DNA from: an uncultured Umboniibacter sp. | GTDB taxonomy: Bacteria; Pseudomonadota; Gammaproteobacteria; Pseudomonadales; DSM-25080 | Direction of reading: 5' to 3' | Length of the DNA stretch: 64,000 bases | NCBI RefSeq assembly: GCF_947497555.1 | Contig: NZ_CANMGY010000006.1 | Location: 62,001 to 126,000, forward strand | In this document: one piece after another, positions 1-9,371 of the stretch | How the letters are laid out: each line of letters starts with the position of its first letter | Position numbering within the stretch: position 1 is the first letter of the stretch | Notes under the pieces: generated by a model | What the model saw: the letters and a program-made list of their open reading frames with translations, nothing else | What the model was told of the DNA's origin: nothing | Database searches by the model: none | Translations under genes and position numbers: made by a program

Positions 1-305
1 ATACAGTGCTCTGATTCGAACACAATGGTAAGATCTAAGTGTATCTTGGGCTCTTGCTGAACTTCGCGATAATAGAGTAATTCTAGTTGAGGCTGAAATA
101 TTTGGTCTGCAGTGATGGGCTGCCTCGCTGAATTTAACACTCGGCCACGGGCAATACGATCAAGCCACTCTAGGCGACTGACGTTCGGAAATCGTTGCGC
201 TAAAAAGTCCACAATTAGGCCTGTACCTTCGTGAGGTAGGAATACCCGACTGGGTTGTATGTGTTCAGAAAATTCCTTAGCACGACTCTTTGAGCTGGAT
301 TTCAA
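1..305 (-). CDS. RluA-type pseudouridine synthase, N-terminal part (runs off left edge)
   Basis: Reading the minus strand from a TTG at 305 gives an open frame of about 101 residues to the window edge. It contains SRVFLPHEGTG, then LDRIARGRVL and LLYYREVQQEP, the pattern of the N-terminal S4-like region of RluA-family pseudouridine synthases that act on rRNA or tRNA. The catalytic HRLD region would lie beyond the edge. No in-frame ATG exists before the upstream TAA (324-326); a GAGGA about 10 nt before the TTG supports that start. The family call rests on the N-terminal pattern alone, so the target RNA cannot be given. Confidence 0.65.
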   Translation of the reverse strand, partial: MKSSSKSRAKEFSEHIQPSRVFLPHEGTGLIVDFLAQRFPNVSRLEWLDRIARGRVLNSARQPITADQIFQPQLELLYYREVQQEPKIHLDLTIVFESEHC

Positions 306-306
306 C

Positions 307-335
307 TTGACATATTCCTCACATTAGATTAAAAA
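307..335 (+). promoter_or_regulatory. Likely sigma-70 promoter of lemA-M48
   Basis: TTGACA (307-312), a 17-bp spacer, then TAAAAA (330-335). The -35 is a perfect match and the -10 is 4 of 6. It sits 41 bp before the lemA start and overlaps the translation start region of the divergent pseudouridine synthase gene, so the two genes share a very short divergent promoter region. Confidence 0.45.
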
Positions 336-375
336 AGCATATATAAGTTAAATAAAATTAACAAGGAGCTGCAAT

Positions 376-969
376 ATGGAAATTTCAACCATCATCGGCC
401 TAATTATTTTAGCCGCCATAGTGTTCTACGTAGTGGGTATTTTCAACCAGCTCGTAAAACTAAAGAATCGTTTATTAAACGCCTTTGCGCAAATTGAGGT
501 TCAACTCAAGCGTCGCTACGATTTGATCCCTAATCTTGTAGAATCAACCAAAGCCTATCTTTCGCATGAGTCAGAAACACTTGAAGCAGTAATCACCGCA
601 AGAAACAGTGCCGCCTCTGCACTCAAGGCCATGGCTTCAAATCCATCGGGCATGCAGATGGGGCAGCTAGCGTCCGCTGAAGGTGGCTTAATGGCAGCAA
701 TGGATAAGCTATCGGTAACGATTGAGGCCTACCCTGAACTCAAGGCAGATCAAACGGTAGCACGATTGACTGAAGAACTAAGCTCAACGGAAAACCGAAT
801 CGCCTTTGCTCGCCAAGCCTATAACGACGATGTAAACAGCTACAATACCTACAAACAGTCGTTTCCCAACAACTTCGTAGCCGGTTTCTTCGGTCATGTG
901 CAAAATGCCGTCTGGTTAGAATTTGAAGATAGCGCGCAGATTCAGGTTGCTCCGAAAGTCAGCTTCTAA
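376..969 (+). CDS. lemA: LemA family membrane-anchored protein
   Basis: The protein of 197 aa has one N-terminal transmembrane helix (about residues 5-25) followed by a soluble all-helical domain with the conserved LemA pattern NRLLNAFAQIEVQLKRRYDL and IPNLVE, then AYNDDVNSYN near residue 155. The length is normal for the family. AAGGAG lies 7 nt before the ATG, so the start is clear. The gene lies 8 nt before an M48 metalloprotease gene; LemA next to an M48/HtpX-like protease is a common bacterial pairing, and the two probably act together in the envelope. The molecular role of LemA is not settled. Confidence 0.9.
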   Translation: MEISTIIGLIILAAIVFYVVGIFNQLVKLKNRLLNAFAQIEVQLKRRYDLIPNLVESTKAYLSHESETLEAVITARNSAASALKAMASNPSGMQMGQLASAEGGLMAAMDKLSVTIEAYPELKADQTVARLTEELSSTENRIAFARQAYNDDVNSYNTYKQSFPNNFVAGFFGHVQNAVWLEFEDSAQIQVAPKVSF

Positions 970-977
970 GTCTAACT

Positions 978-2795
978 ATGCAGTTTTTTGACGAGCAGGA
1001 CCGCAGCCGCAAGCAATCAAGATTGCTACTCTGCCTATTCGCGCTAGCAGTGCTAGCATTAGTTAGCGCTACGCACTTAGCCTTCTACGGTTTAGCAAGC
1101 TTCCTCGATGACGAGAGTATCTCAACGCCATCTCTCGCAATCTACTGGTGGGCTGATGGCGCTATTTTGCTCACCATTGCCGGCGCTTCGCTCTACCGCT
1201 GGTTAGCGCTTCGTCGCGGTGGAATGATCGTTGCTCAGGAACTGGGTGGTCAGCTCGTCGATATTAGCGAAGGTCACCGCTACGTGCAGGCTGTCAACAT
1301 TGTTGAGGAAATGGCCGTGGCAGCCACCACGCCTGCCCCTAGTCTGTTTATTCTCAAAAACGAGCAGGGTATTAATGCTTTTGCGGCGGGTAGCACGCCA
1401 AGCAACGCCGTCATCGCTTTGACCCAGGGAGCCATTGACACCCTAGATAGAGACGAACTCCAGGCCGTTGTCGCGCACGAGTTTGGTCATATTGTGAATC
1501 GAGACATCCGTATTAATTTCCAGATGATGTCACTACTTTTCGGGATAGAATTCATTGCCCTCGTGGGCCTTCATGCTATGTCAGTAGTCGGCGGTTCGAG
1601 ATCAAGAAGACGCTCCGCCAATCAGGGTAAAGGCACTTTGATCATTGCCGTTATCGGGGGCGTGCTCTTTCTATTCGGCAGTATTGGCGCTTATTTTGCC
1701 AAGCTGATAAAACTTGCGGTTAATCGACAGCGTGAGTACCTCGCGGATGCGACCGCCATCGAATTTACTCGCTATCCGGAAGCGCTCGCTACCGCACTAA
1801 CAAAGATTTCTCAGCATCGTACCGGTGGGCGCGTCCTCCACCAGAATACGAGTGGTATGGCACACATTTTTTTCTATCGCCCACTGGGTTCGTGGAGCGG
1901 CAGGGGCACTCATCCTCCTTTGGCAGATAGGGTAGCTAGATTGGGCTTTCAACTTGATGCGTTGCAGGATTCACTCGCGGCCAAGCTGGTTACCCCCGCT
2001 GCTCACACAACCCAGTCCGACGGTAAGATAGCTAGCTCGTCGCTATTGGGGGAAGCGCATCAGCGCCTTGCAGCACTCTCTCCAGCCCTGTTAACTGCCG
2101 CCCATAGTCCGTCTCTCGCAGCACTGCTCATTCCAGCCATTGTGATGCAAAGAGCCGCTGTAACTCATGGCGGCATGGTAACTCAGCCCGAGGCACTAAC
2201 TAAAGGCCTAGATCAGAGCGCCTTAAGCTGTCTCAACGAGCTGACAAATAGCCTGCAAAGTACCGGTCCAGCATCGCTCTTAGCATTGACCGAGATTACC
2301 TTACCCACGCTTAAACAGTTACCGGCCGCACAGCAGCAAAAATTACGCAGTCAACTCCACCTTCTTATGGAGCAGGCTCAACAACCTCAGGCTTTCCAAT
2401 GGTGTTTGGCCGTATTGGTGGAGCACTACTTACAGCAGGAGCCACCTCACCGCCCATCGATACGCTCGATGAAACGCTTAAAGGGGCCGTTAAGCTTAGT
2501 GATTTGGAGCTTCTTTACGCTAGGAGAGACATCTATTCAATTAGAGAATGAAATTGCCTCACTGTGCACTGAAACCCTTGGTTTTGACATCGCTAAACGT
2601 GAAGCCACACCCGTTGAGTTCAGCCATTTTCTCCACGCTATTGAACGTATCAATTGTGCCACCCCACTGATCAAGCGCAACCTTCTTAACTTGCTTGAAC
2701 GGCTCTCACAGGCCGACGATATCTCCACCCAGGCAGAAATTGATATGCTGAAGTCATTAAGCATTGTTTGGGATTGCCCGCTTAAAGCTCGATAA
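978..2795 (+). CDS. M48 family (HtpX-like) membrane zinc metalloprotease with long C-terminal domain
   Basis: The zinc site HEFGH is at residues 167-171 (in VVAHEFGHIVNRD) and the third ligand is probably Glu253 in QREYLADA, the M48 signature. Two hydrophobic segments precede the catalytic region (about 15-40 and 55-73) and two more lie between the zinc motifs (about 185-205 and 222-243), as in HtpX. At 605 aa it is about twice the length of HtpX; the extra 280-residue C-terminal part is soluble, helical and Leu/Gln/Ala-rich, with no domain I recognise. It probably removes misfolded membrane proteins together with LemA. No strong ribosome site precedes the ATG, so translation may be coupled to lemA. 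Confidence 0.88.
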   Translation: MQFFDEQDRSRKQSRLLLCLFALAVLALVSATHLAFYGLASFLDDESISTPSLAIYWWADGAILLTIAGASLYRWLALRRGGMIVAQELGGQLVDISEGHRYVQAVNIVEEMAVAATTPAPSLFILKNEQGINAFAAGSTPSNAVIALTQGAIDTLDRDELQAVVAHEFGHIVNRDIRINFQMMSLLFGIEFIALVGLHAMSVVGGSRSRRRSANQGKGTLIIAVIGGVLFLFGSIGAYFAKLIKLAVNRQREYLADATAIEFTRYPEALATALTKISQHRTGGRVLHQNTSGMAHIFFYRPLGSWSGRGTHPPLADRVARLGFQLDALQDSLAAKLVTPAAHTTQSDGKIASSSLLGEAHQRLAALSPALLTAAHSPSLAALLIPAIVMQRAAVTHGGMVTQPEALTKGLDQSALSCLNELTNSLQSTGPASLLALTEITLPTLKQLPAAQQQKLRSQLHLLMEQAQQPQAFQWCLAVLVEHYLQQEPPHRPSIRSMKRLKGPLSLVIWSFFTLGETSIQLENEIASLCTETLGFDIAKREATPVEFSHFLHAIERINCATPLIKRNLLNLLERLSQADDISTQAEIDMLKSLSIVWDCPLKAR

Positions 2796-2896
2796 TTAGT
2801 CAATCTGCTGTCGGGCTTCCTATGTTGCCTCGCGGGCAACTCATGGATGGCTCAAGAACAAGACTAGAGACTTCGAAGTTCAGATAGGCAATTTGT

Positions 2897-3949
2897 TTAT
2901 CTGATGAGGTTCAGGTGAGCGCTGACAATTTGCTCAGAGGTCACAAATTCAATGGCTGGAACCAAAAAATCATCGGGGGATGACACCATCGCTGCCAGCT
3001 TTGCTGCGAGCGCAGCTTCATCGCCCAACGGAACGCGTTGATGATCGGCTAGTAAGCCCTTAGGAGCCAGACCGGAATCCTGCGCAACGAATGCGGTATT
3101 AAGTAACGCACTTTCCAATATAACTAACCCTTGAGACTCGTTTTCAGCGCACAACACGAAACCCAAAGCATGGCGAATGAATGGATATGGGTTCGAAATA
3201 AAACCTGTCAGAATAATATCCGTTCCCCGACCAGTAGTTTTAATCTGCTGGCGAATAGCAGCCTCTTCCTTTCCAGACCCTACAATGACCAATTTTTCGC
3301 TGATGCCACTTTTCACATAAGCTGCTATCAGGTGGTCAAGATGTTTGCTCTGTTCGAAGCGACCAACCGTCACAAGGTAACGCTCTACTCCTGGATTAAA
3401 AGCCTGAGACTTAAGCTCAACATCCTCGGTAATGAGTGGCAGCGGCACCACTGCAGCCTGAAACTTTGAATCCGTAAAGCGGGTAAAATCTTCAATAATT
3501 GCCGCGCTATTAGCCACTACCGGCTTACTGCGGTAGACCTTGATTACTTCCTGAAGGTCCCAAGCCTGCAGCGTTGTCTTCACTTCATCACTCAATGCGG
3601 CGTGAAGCGTTAGATATACATTCGCTAATTTACTTCGCGATAAGACAAAGTCGACGGGAAATAAATTCGACAATATGAGGTCTGGCTGCCCGATAAACCG
3701 TTTAACCCAGCGATCGAATCGCTTCGCAACCCAAGTGCCTCGCATAAAGCGAGGGATAGAACGATAATTATCATAAGGGAAGTAGTGAACGGTAATCCCG
3801 GGCGGTATGTCATGCTCAATCTGATTTTTAAACACCACGATATCAACATGATGACCCGAATCCACCAGCAGTTTCGCCAAGCTAATTACATTGCGTTCGG
3901 CGCCACCACCGCGCAACGTAAGTATGGCTAGCAAAACATGTTTATTCAT
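2897..3949 (-). CDS. Glycosyltransferase family 4 (GT-B fold)
   Basis: A 350-aa GT-B enzyme. The N-terminal half has the acceptor-domain loop LRGGGAERNVISLAKLL (about residues 12-28), typical of GT4 enzymes, and the C-terminal half has VGRFEQSKHLDHLIAAY and the nucleotide-sugar site CAENESQGLVILES (E-x7-E). It transfers a sugar from an activated donor onto a surface glycan, probably at the cytoplasmic face of the inner membrane; donor and acceptor are unknown. It is the last gene of a three-gene minus-strand operon; its ATG overlaps the TGA of the GT25 gene by 4 nt (ATGA), which indicates coupled translation. Confidence 0.87.
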   Translation of the reverse strand: MNKHVLLAILTLRGGGAERNVISLAKLLVDSGHHVDIVVFKNQIEHDIPPGITVHYFPYDNYRSIPRFMRGTWVAKRFDRWVKRFIGQPDLILSNLFPVDFVLSRSKLANVYLTLHAALSDEVKTTLQAWDLQEVIKVYRSKPVVANSAAIIEDFTRFTDSKFQAAVVPLPLITEDVELKSQAFNPGVERYLVTVGRFEQSKHLDHLIAAYVKSGISEKLVIVGSGKEEAAIRQQIKTTGRGTDIILTGFISNPYPFIRHALGFVLCAENESQGLVILESALLNTAFVAQDSGLAPKGLLADHQRVPLGDEAALAAKLAAMVSSPDDFLVPAIEFVTSEQIVSAHLNLIR

Positions 3950-4734
3950 GGGTTAAAATCCTTGACGCGAAGACTTAATTGTCGGCGCGTAGCTAGTGTA
4001 GAGTAAATCAATTGACGTCGCGCCATTCGTAATTGCGAAAGGATCCGACGAACCTTAAAACGCCATTTGCCGACATTATCCTCAACCTCTCTACGGGTAT
4101 TCAAGATTGTCGACTGCGTGACTACAGGGGATTGAATCCCATAGTACTCACAGCAATCCAGCTGAATACATAACGGCGGCTCTGCTTGGTAACTCGAGAG
4201 CTGGTGCGCTCTACATATTTGCGCATCGGCTAGCGCTGCACCTTTGATTCGATGTAGCTGCGCCAATTTTTTAGCGCCGGAAGGCCAGAGGATATATGCG
4301 GCCGCACCCGTTCGGTCCAAATACAACCTTCTCAATTCAGTATCCGCTACAGTGTAGATCACTTTATCGCCAATTAGCTTCTTTCGCCCTCTCACTTCAA
4401 GGGAAATGTGATCAATATCAACTAATTGTTCTACTTCGCTCAGGAATAAAGGTAGCTGAGCCGAAAGTAGCGCGTCATCTTCAAGAATAAGATGGGGCCT
4501 GTCATCCGAAGCTACCTGCTCCCAAAGCTGAAAGTGACTGAGATAACAGGCCACTTCGGTAGGACTCATCTTCCGCTCCCACTGCATTGATAGTGTCTCG
4601 GCAACTTCAGTGGGTACCTGATCGCTATGGACCGCGTCTTTGAAGTTCAATTCAAGACCTAGGCTAGCTGCCTGTTGCAGTTGGAACTGTCGGCGATCCG
4701 TAGCACTAGGTAGGTTAATAACGGTTATTTTCAT
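3946..4734 (-). CDS. Glycosyltransferase family 25 (LPS/surface glycan)
   Basis: The 262-aa protein begins MKITVINLPSATDRR, the typical GT25 opening (VINL-x3-RR), and has LSHFQLW and the metal-binding LILEDDALL near residue 80. GT25 members add galactose or related sugars to lipooligosaccharide. A GTG 12 nt further upstream is also open, but the ATG at 4734, 2 nt after the stop of the preceding gene, starts the conserved motif and is preferred. The C-terminal 40 residues are very basic (Arg-rich), which fits membrane association. The 3' end overlaps the GT4 gene by 4 nt. Confidence 0.85.
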   Translation of the reverse strand: MKITVINLPSATDRRQFQLQQAASLGLELNFKDAVHSDQVPTEVAETLSMQWERKMSPTEVACYLSHFQLWEQVASDDRPHLILEDDALLSAQLPLFLSEVEQLVDIDHISLEVRGRKKLIGDKVIYTVADTELRRLYLDRTGAAAYILWPSGAKKLAQLHRIKGAALADAQICRAHQLSSYQAEPPLCIQLDCCEYYGIQSPVVTQSTILNTRREVEDNVGKWRFKVRRILSQLRMARRQLIYSTLATRRQLSLRVKDFNP

Positions 4735-4736
4735 TG

Positions 4737-5483
4737 CTACCACCACTGAGTCCGTGGCCGCGTATGAGCATCTCGAAAACGTTTGAAAACACTATCGTGC
4801 TCGCTGAGGCGTTGAAAAACACGGTGGTAGATGGTTAAACATGCCGGCTGCGGGATCGTCTTCTTGCACACGCGTTGTATACGCCAGTGAAAGTTTCTCA
4901 AGGTGTCGTCGGTACCTACGGCAAATGCCGACGTCCCATCCCACAGTGCTACGCGTTTAGCGCCCATATCAAGGTTCTCGGCGGTAGGTAATGGCTCATC
5001 GATGGCTCTTAACCATCGCTCTGTCTCAGCCAACTTAACGGCGTTAACCAGCCCTGCTGTAGCAAGTGCATAAGCCTGTTCAACGGGATCCTCACTAAAA
5101 TCAGCAAAGGTATCTGCTGCGGAGACTAGCCACCGAGTATTGAGATTCATGACGAGGTAATCAGCCTCCTCCAACCAGAGTCGAAAGAAGTGCTTGAGAT
5201 TAACGGGCAAGTCGACTTCTCGGCGAATGAGGACAATTAGCTGGGCGTGACGATAACACAGTTCGCTTTGGCCAATGAATTCTCGTTTAAGATTGTCTAA
5301 GTGAGCTAATAAGTCTTTATCGGCACCATGCGTATAACTGGGAGATGCTCCTTCAATGATTCGGTCCTTCAGCGCGGCGATATCGGTTTCATTGAAGTGC
5401 TTAGCTAGTTTTTCGCCGCCACGCTTACGCTGATGACGGCTCATCGAAAACCACTTTAAAAAGGCCGATTTTTCGCGCTTCAC
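4737..5483 (-). CDS. Uncharacterised protein, first gene of glycosyltransferase operon
   Basis: I do not recognise this 248-aa protein. It has a basic N-terminus (MKREKSAFLKWFSMSRHQRKR), no signal peptide and no transmembrane segment, is mostly helical, and carries paired aromatic stretches such as HFFRLWLEEADYLV (near residue 100). The C-terminal 60 residues are rich in Arg and His. Its position directly upstream of two glycosyltransferases (2-nt gap) suggests a part in the same surface glycan, perhaps as a small enzyme or chaperone, but the sequence does not show which. Confidence 0.75.
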   Translation of the reverse strand: MKREKSAFLKWFSMSRHQRKRGGEKLAKHFNETDIAALKDRIIEGASPSYTHGADKDLLAHLDNLKREFIGQSELCYRHAQLIVLIRREVDLPVNLKHFFRLWLEEADYLVMNLNTRWLVSAADTFADFSEDPVEQAYALATAGLVNAVKLAETERWLRAIDEPLPTAENLDMGAKRVALWDGTSAFAVGTDDTLRNFHWRIQRVCKKTIPQPACLTIYHRVFQRLSEHDSVFKRFRDAHTRPRTQWW

Positions 5484-5640
5484 AGTATCTATCCCAAATT
5501 AGCTTATTATTGAAAGTCTAACCCAGACACCTAAATAATGAAATCCAAGCTCACAGGACGCAGCTCGACGAACAATTGTCTACCTCTACAACATTCCGTA
5601 TAGTTGTTGCTTCAATCACCTGAAGTAAAGGAATTATTCA

Positions 5641-6252
5641 ATGAGTGACACCTTCAATCCGTGGCTTTCCCTCTGGACTCAGCCTCGCGCTACCATTCGT
5701 AAATTGGTCGATACTGACCCGAGCTACATGGTAATTATTCTAGCCATTGCAATTGGCGCTATAGCTGGACTTCAGAGCGTTACCGAGCTAGTGGTTATGG
5801 GTGAAGTCACCGACAACCAAATGGCCATGAAAATTGGCGGCGCCATCGGCGGCGCGATCATCTTCGTCGCAGTGTTATACCTCACCGGTTGGTTATATTC
5901 CGTAGTGAGTAAATGGTTGGGCGGAAATGCTCCGGCTAGAAACCTGCGAACTGTTGCAGCTTGGGGAAACATTCCGTCGCTAGTATCGGGAATTATCATT
6001 CTGATTTGCTACACCTTTGTCACAAAATCCACCGATATGGATGCGATCACCCTACTGGTATCGCTGGTAACGGTGTTCTTTGGCATCTGGCAGCTAGTGA
6101 TCCTCTGCATGATGATCGGCGAAGTGAATGAGTTCTCTGCTTGGAAAGGCCTAGGGGTAATTATTATTACCGTACTATTGATACTCGCTGTATCATTAAT
6201 CGTTGGTTTGACCTTAGGAATCTTGGCTGGAATTCTTTCACTTCTCGGCTAG
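5641..6252 (+). CDS. Yip1 domain membrane protein
   Basis: A 203-aa integral membrane protein with a short cytoplasmic N-terminus containing NPWLSLWTQPRATIRKLVD, the usual start of bacterial Yip1-domain (PF04893) proteins, followed by about five hydrophobic helices (about 28-50, 70-95, 110-130, 138-160, 172-200). The role of bacterial Yip1 proteins is not known. AAGGAATTATTC precedes the ATG. It is a single-gene unit, convergent with the next gene. Confidence 0.8.
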   Translation: MSDTFNPWLSLWTQPRATIRKLVDTDPSYMVIILAIAIGAIAGLQSVTELVVMGEVTDNQMAMKIGGAIGGAIIFVAVLYLTGWLYSVVSKWLGGNAPARNLRTVAAWGNIPSLVSGIIILICYTFVTKSTDMDAITLLVSLVTVFFGIWQLVILCMMIGEVNEFSAWKGLGVIIITVLLILAVSLIVGLTLGILAGILSLLG

Positions 6253-6316
6253 CTAGTTACACGGGGCCGTTGATGGTCGATGCTGCGTCTGCGCGGCATC
6301 GATACGACGTGTCAGT

Positions 6317-7480
6317 TTAAGACAGCGAACGATAAATATTCGTTAACTCTGCATTCGTTGCGAGACGAGGGTGATTAGCCAGAAACCCTGAATGCTGAGC
6401 CACCTGAGTTAAGCGCGAGGACAGAGACAGTACCTCTGTTCGATCCAAACTCTGTTCTGCCAAACTCGGTAACGACACCGCATCAACCAAACTACTAATC
6501 GCTTGAACGAAACGCATTGCGCTGCAATTACTGGCTTCTCCAGCAACGGCTATCCCTGTCGCTTCACACAGCCTAGCCATTCTCCCTGTGGCACTACTTA
6601 AGCTGAATTGTAAAACACCAGGTAGCAGCGTCCCAACACTCCAGCCAAAGCCCAAATTAAACTGCTTAACCAATGCCGTGCTCATACCCGTGAGCAGCGC
6701 GGGTGATGAGTTGGTAATAGCCAAGCCAGACCAATAACAGCTATTAAGGAACTGTAAGCACTCTTGGCTATTCAAGCTCACTGGATCCTGATGGGCATAT
6801 CGTTTCAGCAAATCGTAAAGACATACAATCGCTTCCATGGCGTACAAATCACTGACGAGTGAGGAACGGCGGGAGAGAAAGGCTTCAATCGCTAACGCGA
6901 GTGCCGCCACGCCAGACTCCAGTAACTTCCTCCTACTCAAGTTAGCGAATAGCTTTGAATCGATAAGGACCGCAGTAGGCATCAACCCATGACCTTGAAA
7001 CTCAAGCAAGCCTGCTTCGGTATTTAATACGCTAGGCTTAGCAATTTCGATCGCCGCTGACGGCGTTGAAGGAATGAGTAACAGGGGTACCCGGCTGCCG
7101 GACACTTCGTTCGGTTTGGCGATGTCGGCACACTCACCTCGATAGTACATAAGGTGCCTGGCTATCTTGGCGCGAACCAATATTTGAGACGACCCAAAGG
7201 CGATTAGCAGGTCTGCCCTTGCAGCGAGAAACGATTGCTTTACTGCTTCAAGTGACTGGTTGACACTTTCATTAGGATTCACCGTTAAGCTATCAGCGTA
7301 AACACCTGCCAGAGCGAGATGATCTGCCAACTGCTTATGATAGCCCATGGCGACCGCCGTCTTATCGGTCAGAATAAAACACCGTCGACTACCAATCGAG
7401 TCGATCAATTCTCGCGTTCTTAGGAGAGCTCCCTCACTACACTCAACAAAGCGTGGCGAAATGCTGGAGAAATTCATCAA
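6317..7480 (-). CDS. Iron-alcohol-dehydrogenase-fold protein lacking the metal ligands (probable pseudoenzyme)
   Basis: The 387-aa protein follows the group III (Fe-containing) alcohol dehydrogenase layout from end to end: FILTDKTA, an NAD-loop region, IPSTPSAAIE in place of IPTTAGTGSE, DSKLFANL, and the final NHPRLATNAELTNIY. The catalytic positions have changed: the loop GGGSxxD reads AFGSSQIL; the first two ligands in GxDALTHAIE read GVAALALAIE (Asp to Ala, His to Leu); the His pair in the LxHxxxH/PHG region reads TALVKQFNLGFGWSVG. No metal-binding His remains at these sites. It cannot work as a normal Fe-ADH; a regulatory, structural or new function is inferred. The neighbours give no clue. 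Confidence 0.8.
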   Translation of the reverse strand: MMNFSSISPRFVECSEGALLRTRELIDSIGSRRCFILTDKTAVAMGYHKQLADHLALAGVYADSLTVNPNESVNQSLEAVKQSFLAARADLLIAFGSSQILVRAKIARHLMYYRGECADIAKPNEVSGSRVPLLLIPSTPSAAIEIAKPSVLNTEAGLLEFQGHGLMPTAVLIDSKLFANLSRRKLLESGVAALALAIEAFLSRRSSLVSDLYAMEAIVCLYDLLKRYAHQDPVSLNSQECLQFLNSCYWSGLAITNSSPALLTGMSTALVKQFNLGFGWSVGTLLPGVLQFSLSSATGRMARLCEATGIAVAGEASNCSAMRFVQAISSLVDAVSLPSLAEQSLDRTEVLSLSSRLTQVAQHSGFLANHPRLATNAELTNIYRSLS

Positions 7481-7649
7481 TTAATACCTCTACTGAGGTT
7501 GCTAAGATTAGCAGTAAACTCGGTGGTAGAATGTGACCGAGTTTTAGCTCGAATGTGAACAAAGTGATTTTTCTTCAGATTAAATCGGATTGTTAGCACG
7601 CAAGCAATGGCTTAGACTAAGCCACTAACTGAAACCTGAGTGATTCCCT

Positions 7650-8741
7650 ATGCCTACCTATTTGGTTGGCGGCGCCGTCCGCGATCAACTACTAAACTAC
7701 CCATTCCACGAACGGGACTGGGTGGTAACCGGCACTTCTCCAGAGCAGATGTTAGCGCAGGGATTTACGCCGGTAGGCAGAGATTTCCCCGTCTTTCTTC
7801 ACCCCGAAACTAAGGAAGAATATGCCCTCGCCAGAACCGAGAAAAAGGACGGTGTGGGTTATCACGGTTTTATCTTTAACACTTCTCCCTCGGTAACCTT
7901 AGAAGAAGACCTTAGCCGCAGAGACCTTAGCATTAATGCGATGGCCGAAGATCATGATGGGCAGCTCATTGACCCGTATGGCGGCGTAGACGACATTGAT
8001 AAGCGTATCTTAAGGCATGTCTCCGATGCCTTTATCGAGGATCCTCTGCGGGTACTTCGCGTTGCGAGATTCGCCGCTAGATACCACCACTTAGGTTTCA
8101 CCATCGCCGCTGAAACCGAGTCACTGCTCGCAAAGATTTCCGCCTCGGGTGAGCTGCAGACGCTTAGCAAAGAGCGTATTTGGGGAGAGACAGAGAAGGC
8201 ACTGGGTGAGCGAAATCCAACCGTGTTTTTTGAAGTCTTACATCGTGTTGGCGCCCTAGTACCCTGCTTCGGGTCAGCCGCTGAACGAATAAATTGGCAA
8301 TCATTGAAAGCCAAAGCCGCGCAACTAAAAACACCCGAATATCGATGGGCCTTTATGCTGCTAGGCGCTGATAAACAGCAAATTAGTACCGCACACGAAT
8401 CCCTGGGTGCCAGCCACCGGTTTAGAGACTTTGCTGTGGATGTGATTACCATGAACGAGGTGTTTGCCACGGAGAAGCTACTTCCAGAGCAAATTATGAC
8501 AGCCGCGCAACACTTCCGAGCACTAAAGGACAGTACTAAGCTAGAGCGCTGGTTAGACTATCAAGTTGTGTTACAGCCGCAGTGGAATGAAAAAGCGGAG
8601 CGATTGAGGGATTGCCTCATTGAGGCAAAAAAGGTGAACAGTCAAGCATTGATAGCAGAGGGTTATACTGGGCCTGAACTAGGCGCCGCTATCAAAGCAA
8701 CACAATTGCAGGTCATTACTGCAAGGTTAGAGCAGATCTAA
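7650..8741 (+). CDS. cca: CCA tRNA nucleotidyltransferase
   Basis: It adds or repairs the 3' CCA of tRNA from CTP and ATP. Class II features are present: LVGGAVRD at residues 5-12, the catalytic pair in HERDWVV (Glu21 and Asp23, where E. coli has Asp21/Asp23), [10 protein letters not shown], and [15 protein letters not shown]. The protein is 363 aa, about 50 shorter than the E. coli enzyme; beyond residue 225 I see no HD-phosphohydrolase His-Asp motif, so the C-terminal phosphatase domain appears lost. The start is set by the conserved YLVGG motif. It stands divergent from the ADH-like gene and convergent with glutaredoxin. Confidence 0.93.
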   Translation: MPTYLVGGAVRDQLLNYPFHERDWVVTGTSPEQMLAQGFTPVGRDFPVFLHPETKEEYALARTEKKDGVGYHGFIFNTSPSVTLEEDLSRRDLSINAMAEDHDGQLIDPYGGVDDIDKRILRHVSDAFIEDPLRVLRVARFAARYHHLGFTIAAETESLLAKISASGELQTLSKERIWGETEKALGERNPTVFFEVLHRVGALVPCFGSAAERINWQSLKAKAAQLKTPEYRWAFMLLGADKQQISTAHESLGASHRFRDFAVDVITMNEVFATEKLLPEQIMTAAQHFRALKDSTKLERWLDYQVVLQPQWNEKAERLRDCLIEAKKVNSQALIAEGYTGPELGAAIKATQLQVITARLEQI

Positions 8742-8760
8742 CCCTGCAATAGGACGAGAC

Positions 8761-9003
8761 TTATAGCCCCTGGTCTTTCACGTAGGCATCAAGCTCAGTG
8801 AAACCGCCGATGTGGTTCTCACCATGAAACACCTGCGGAACGGTAAGTACTGGTTTACCAATTGTTTTTTCTAGATCAGCCTTAGTAATGCCTTCTTCAT
8901 GAATATCGATATAGCGAAATGGGAAACCGCGCAATTCACACAATTCCTTCGCGCGTACGCAAAAACCACAGCCTTTACGGCCAAAAATAGTAAACGTTTC
9001 CAT
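8761..9003 (-). CDS. Glutaredoxin, GrxA-like
   Basis: This 80-aa thioredoxin-fold protein has the redox site CGFC at residues 11-14 (most glutaredoxins have CPYC), the cis-proline loop TVPQVF and the glutathione-binding GGFTELDAY. EGITKADLEKTIGKP matches the GrxA subgroup rather than GrxC. It reduces disulfides, for example in ribonucleotide reductase, at the expense of glutathione. Gly in place of Pro in the active site may alter its redox potential. It is a single gene. Confidence 0.9.
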   Translation of the reverse strand: METFTIFGRKGCGFCVRAKELCELRGFPFRYIDIHEEGITKADLEKTIGKPVLTVPQVFHGENHIGGFTELDAYVKDQGL

Positions 9004-9371
9004 AGCTTCCTGACTCTCAATTAACAGTTGATTGGCATATTATCCACTCCTCACGGCCAATACGCCAATAAAGAGTTACCACTAGACCTATAGTTTATCG
9101 CTATTACCAATGTCCTTCATTGTGGCTAAGGACGACCCGTTTACACCGTTTTTTTTCGAATTAATTACTGAATTATGCAATTTAACCGAATCCTTCAACT
9201 TTGCCGTTGACTGATAACCCAGCAACGTTAGTATCAGGGGTATTAAAAAGGTTTACAGACTGAGAGTAGGCGCCGTTTCTTCAGATTTACTGATTAAGAC
9301 GAATCGCCTCCGCGCAATAGCCGTTTAGGTATCTGTCACCCTACACAAGAACAATGACTTTAGGACACGTT
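9004..9371 (+). other. Divergent intergenic region with a candidate gcdH promoter
   Basis: No gene is visible here. A plausible sigma-70 promoter facing gcdH is TTGACT (9207-9212), a 16-bp spacer and TAGTAT (9229-9234). That would leave a leader of about 130 nt before the gcdH ATG at 9372. No clear operator or riboswitch fold was seen in it. Confidence 0.35.

Noticed and set aside
6253..6316. Hairpin CGATGC/GCATCG between the Yip1 and ADH-like genes as terminator
   Set aside because: No T-run on either strand; stem of only 6 bp with a long loop.
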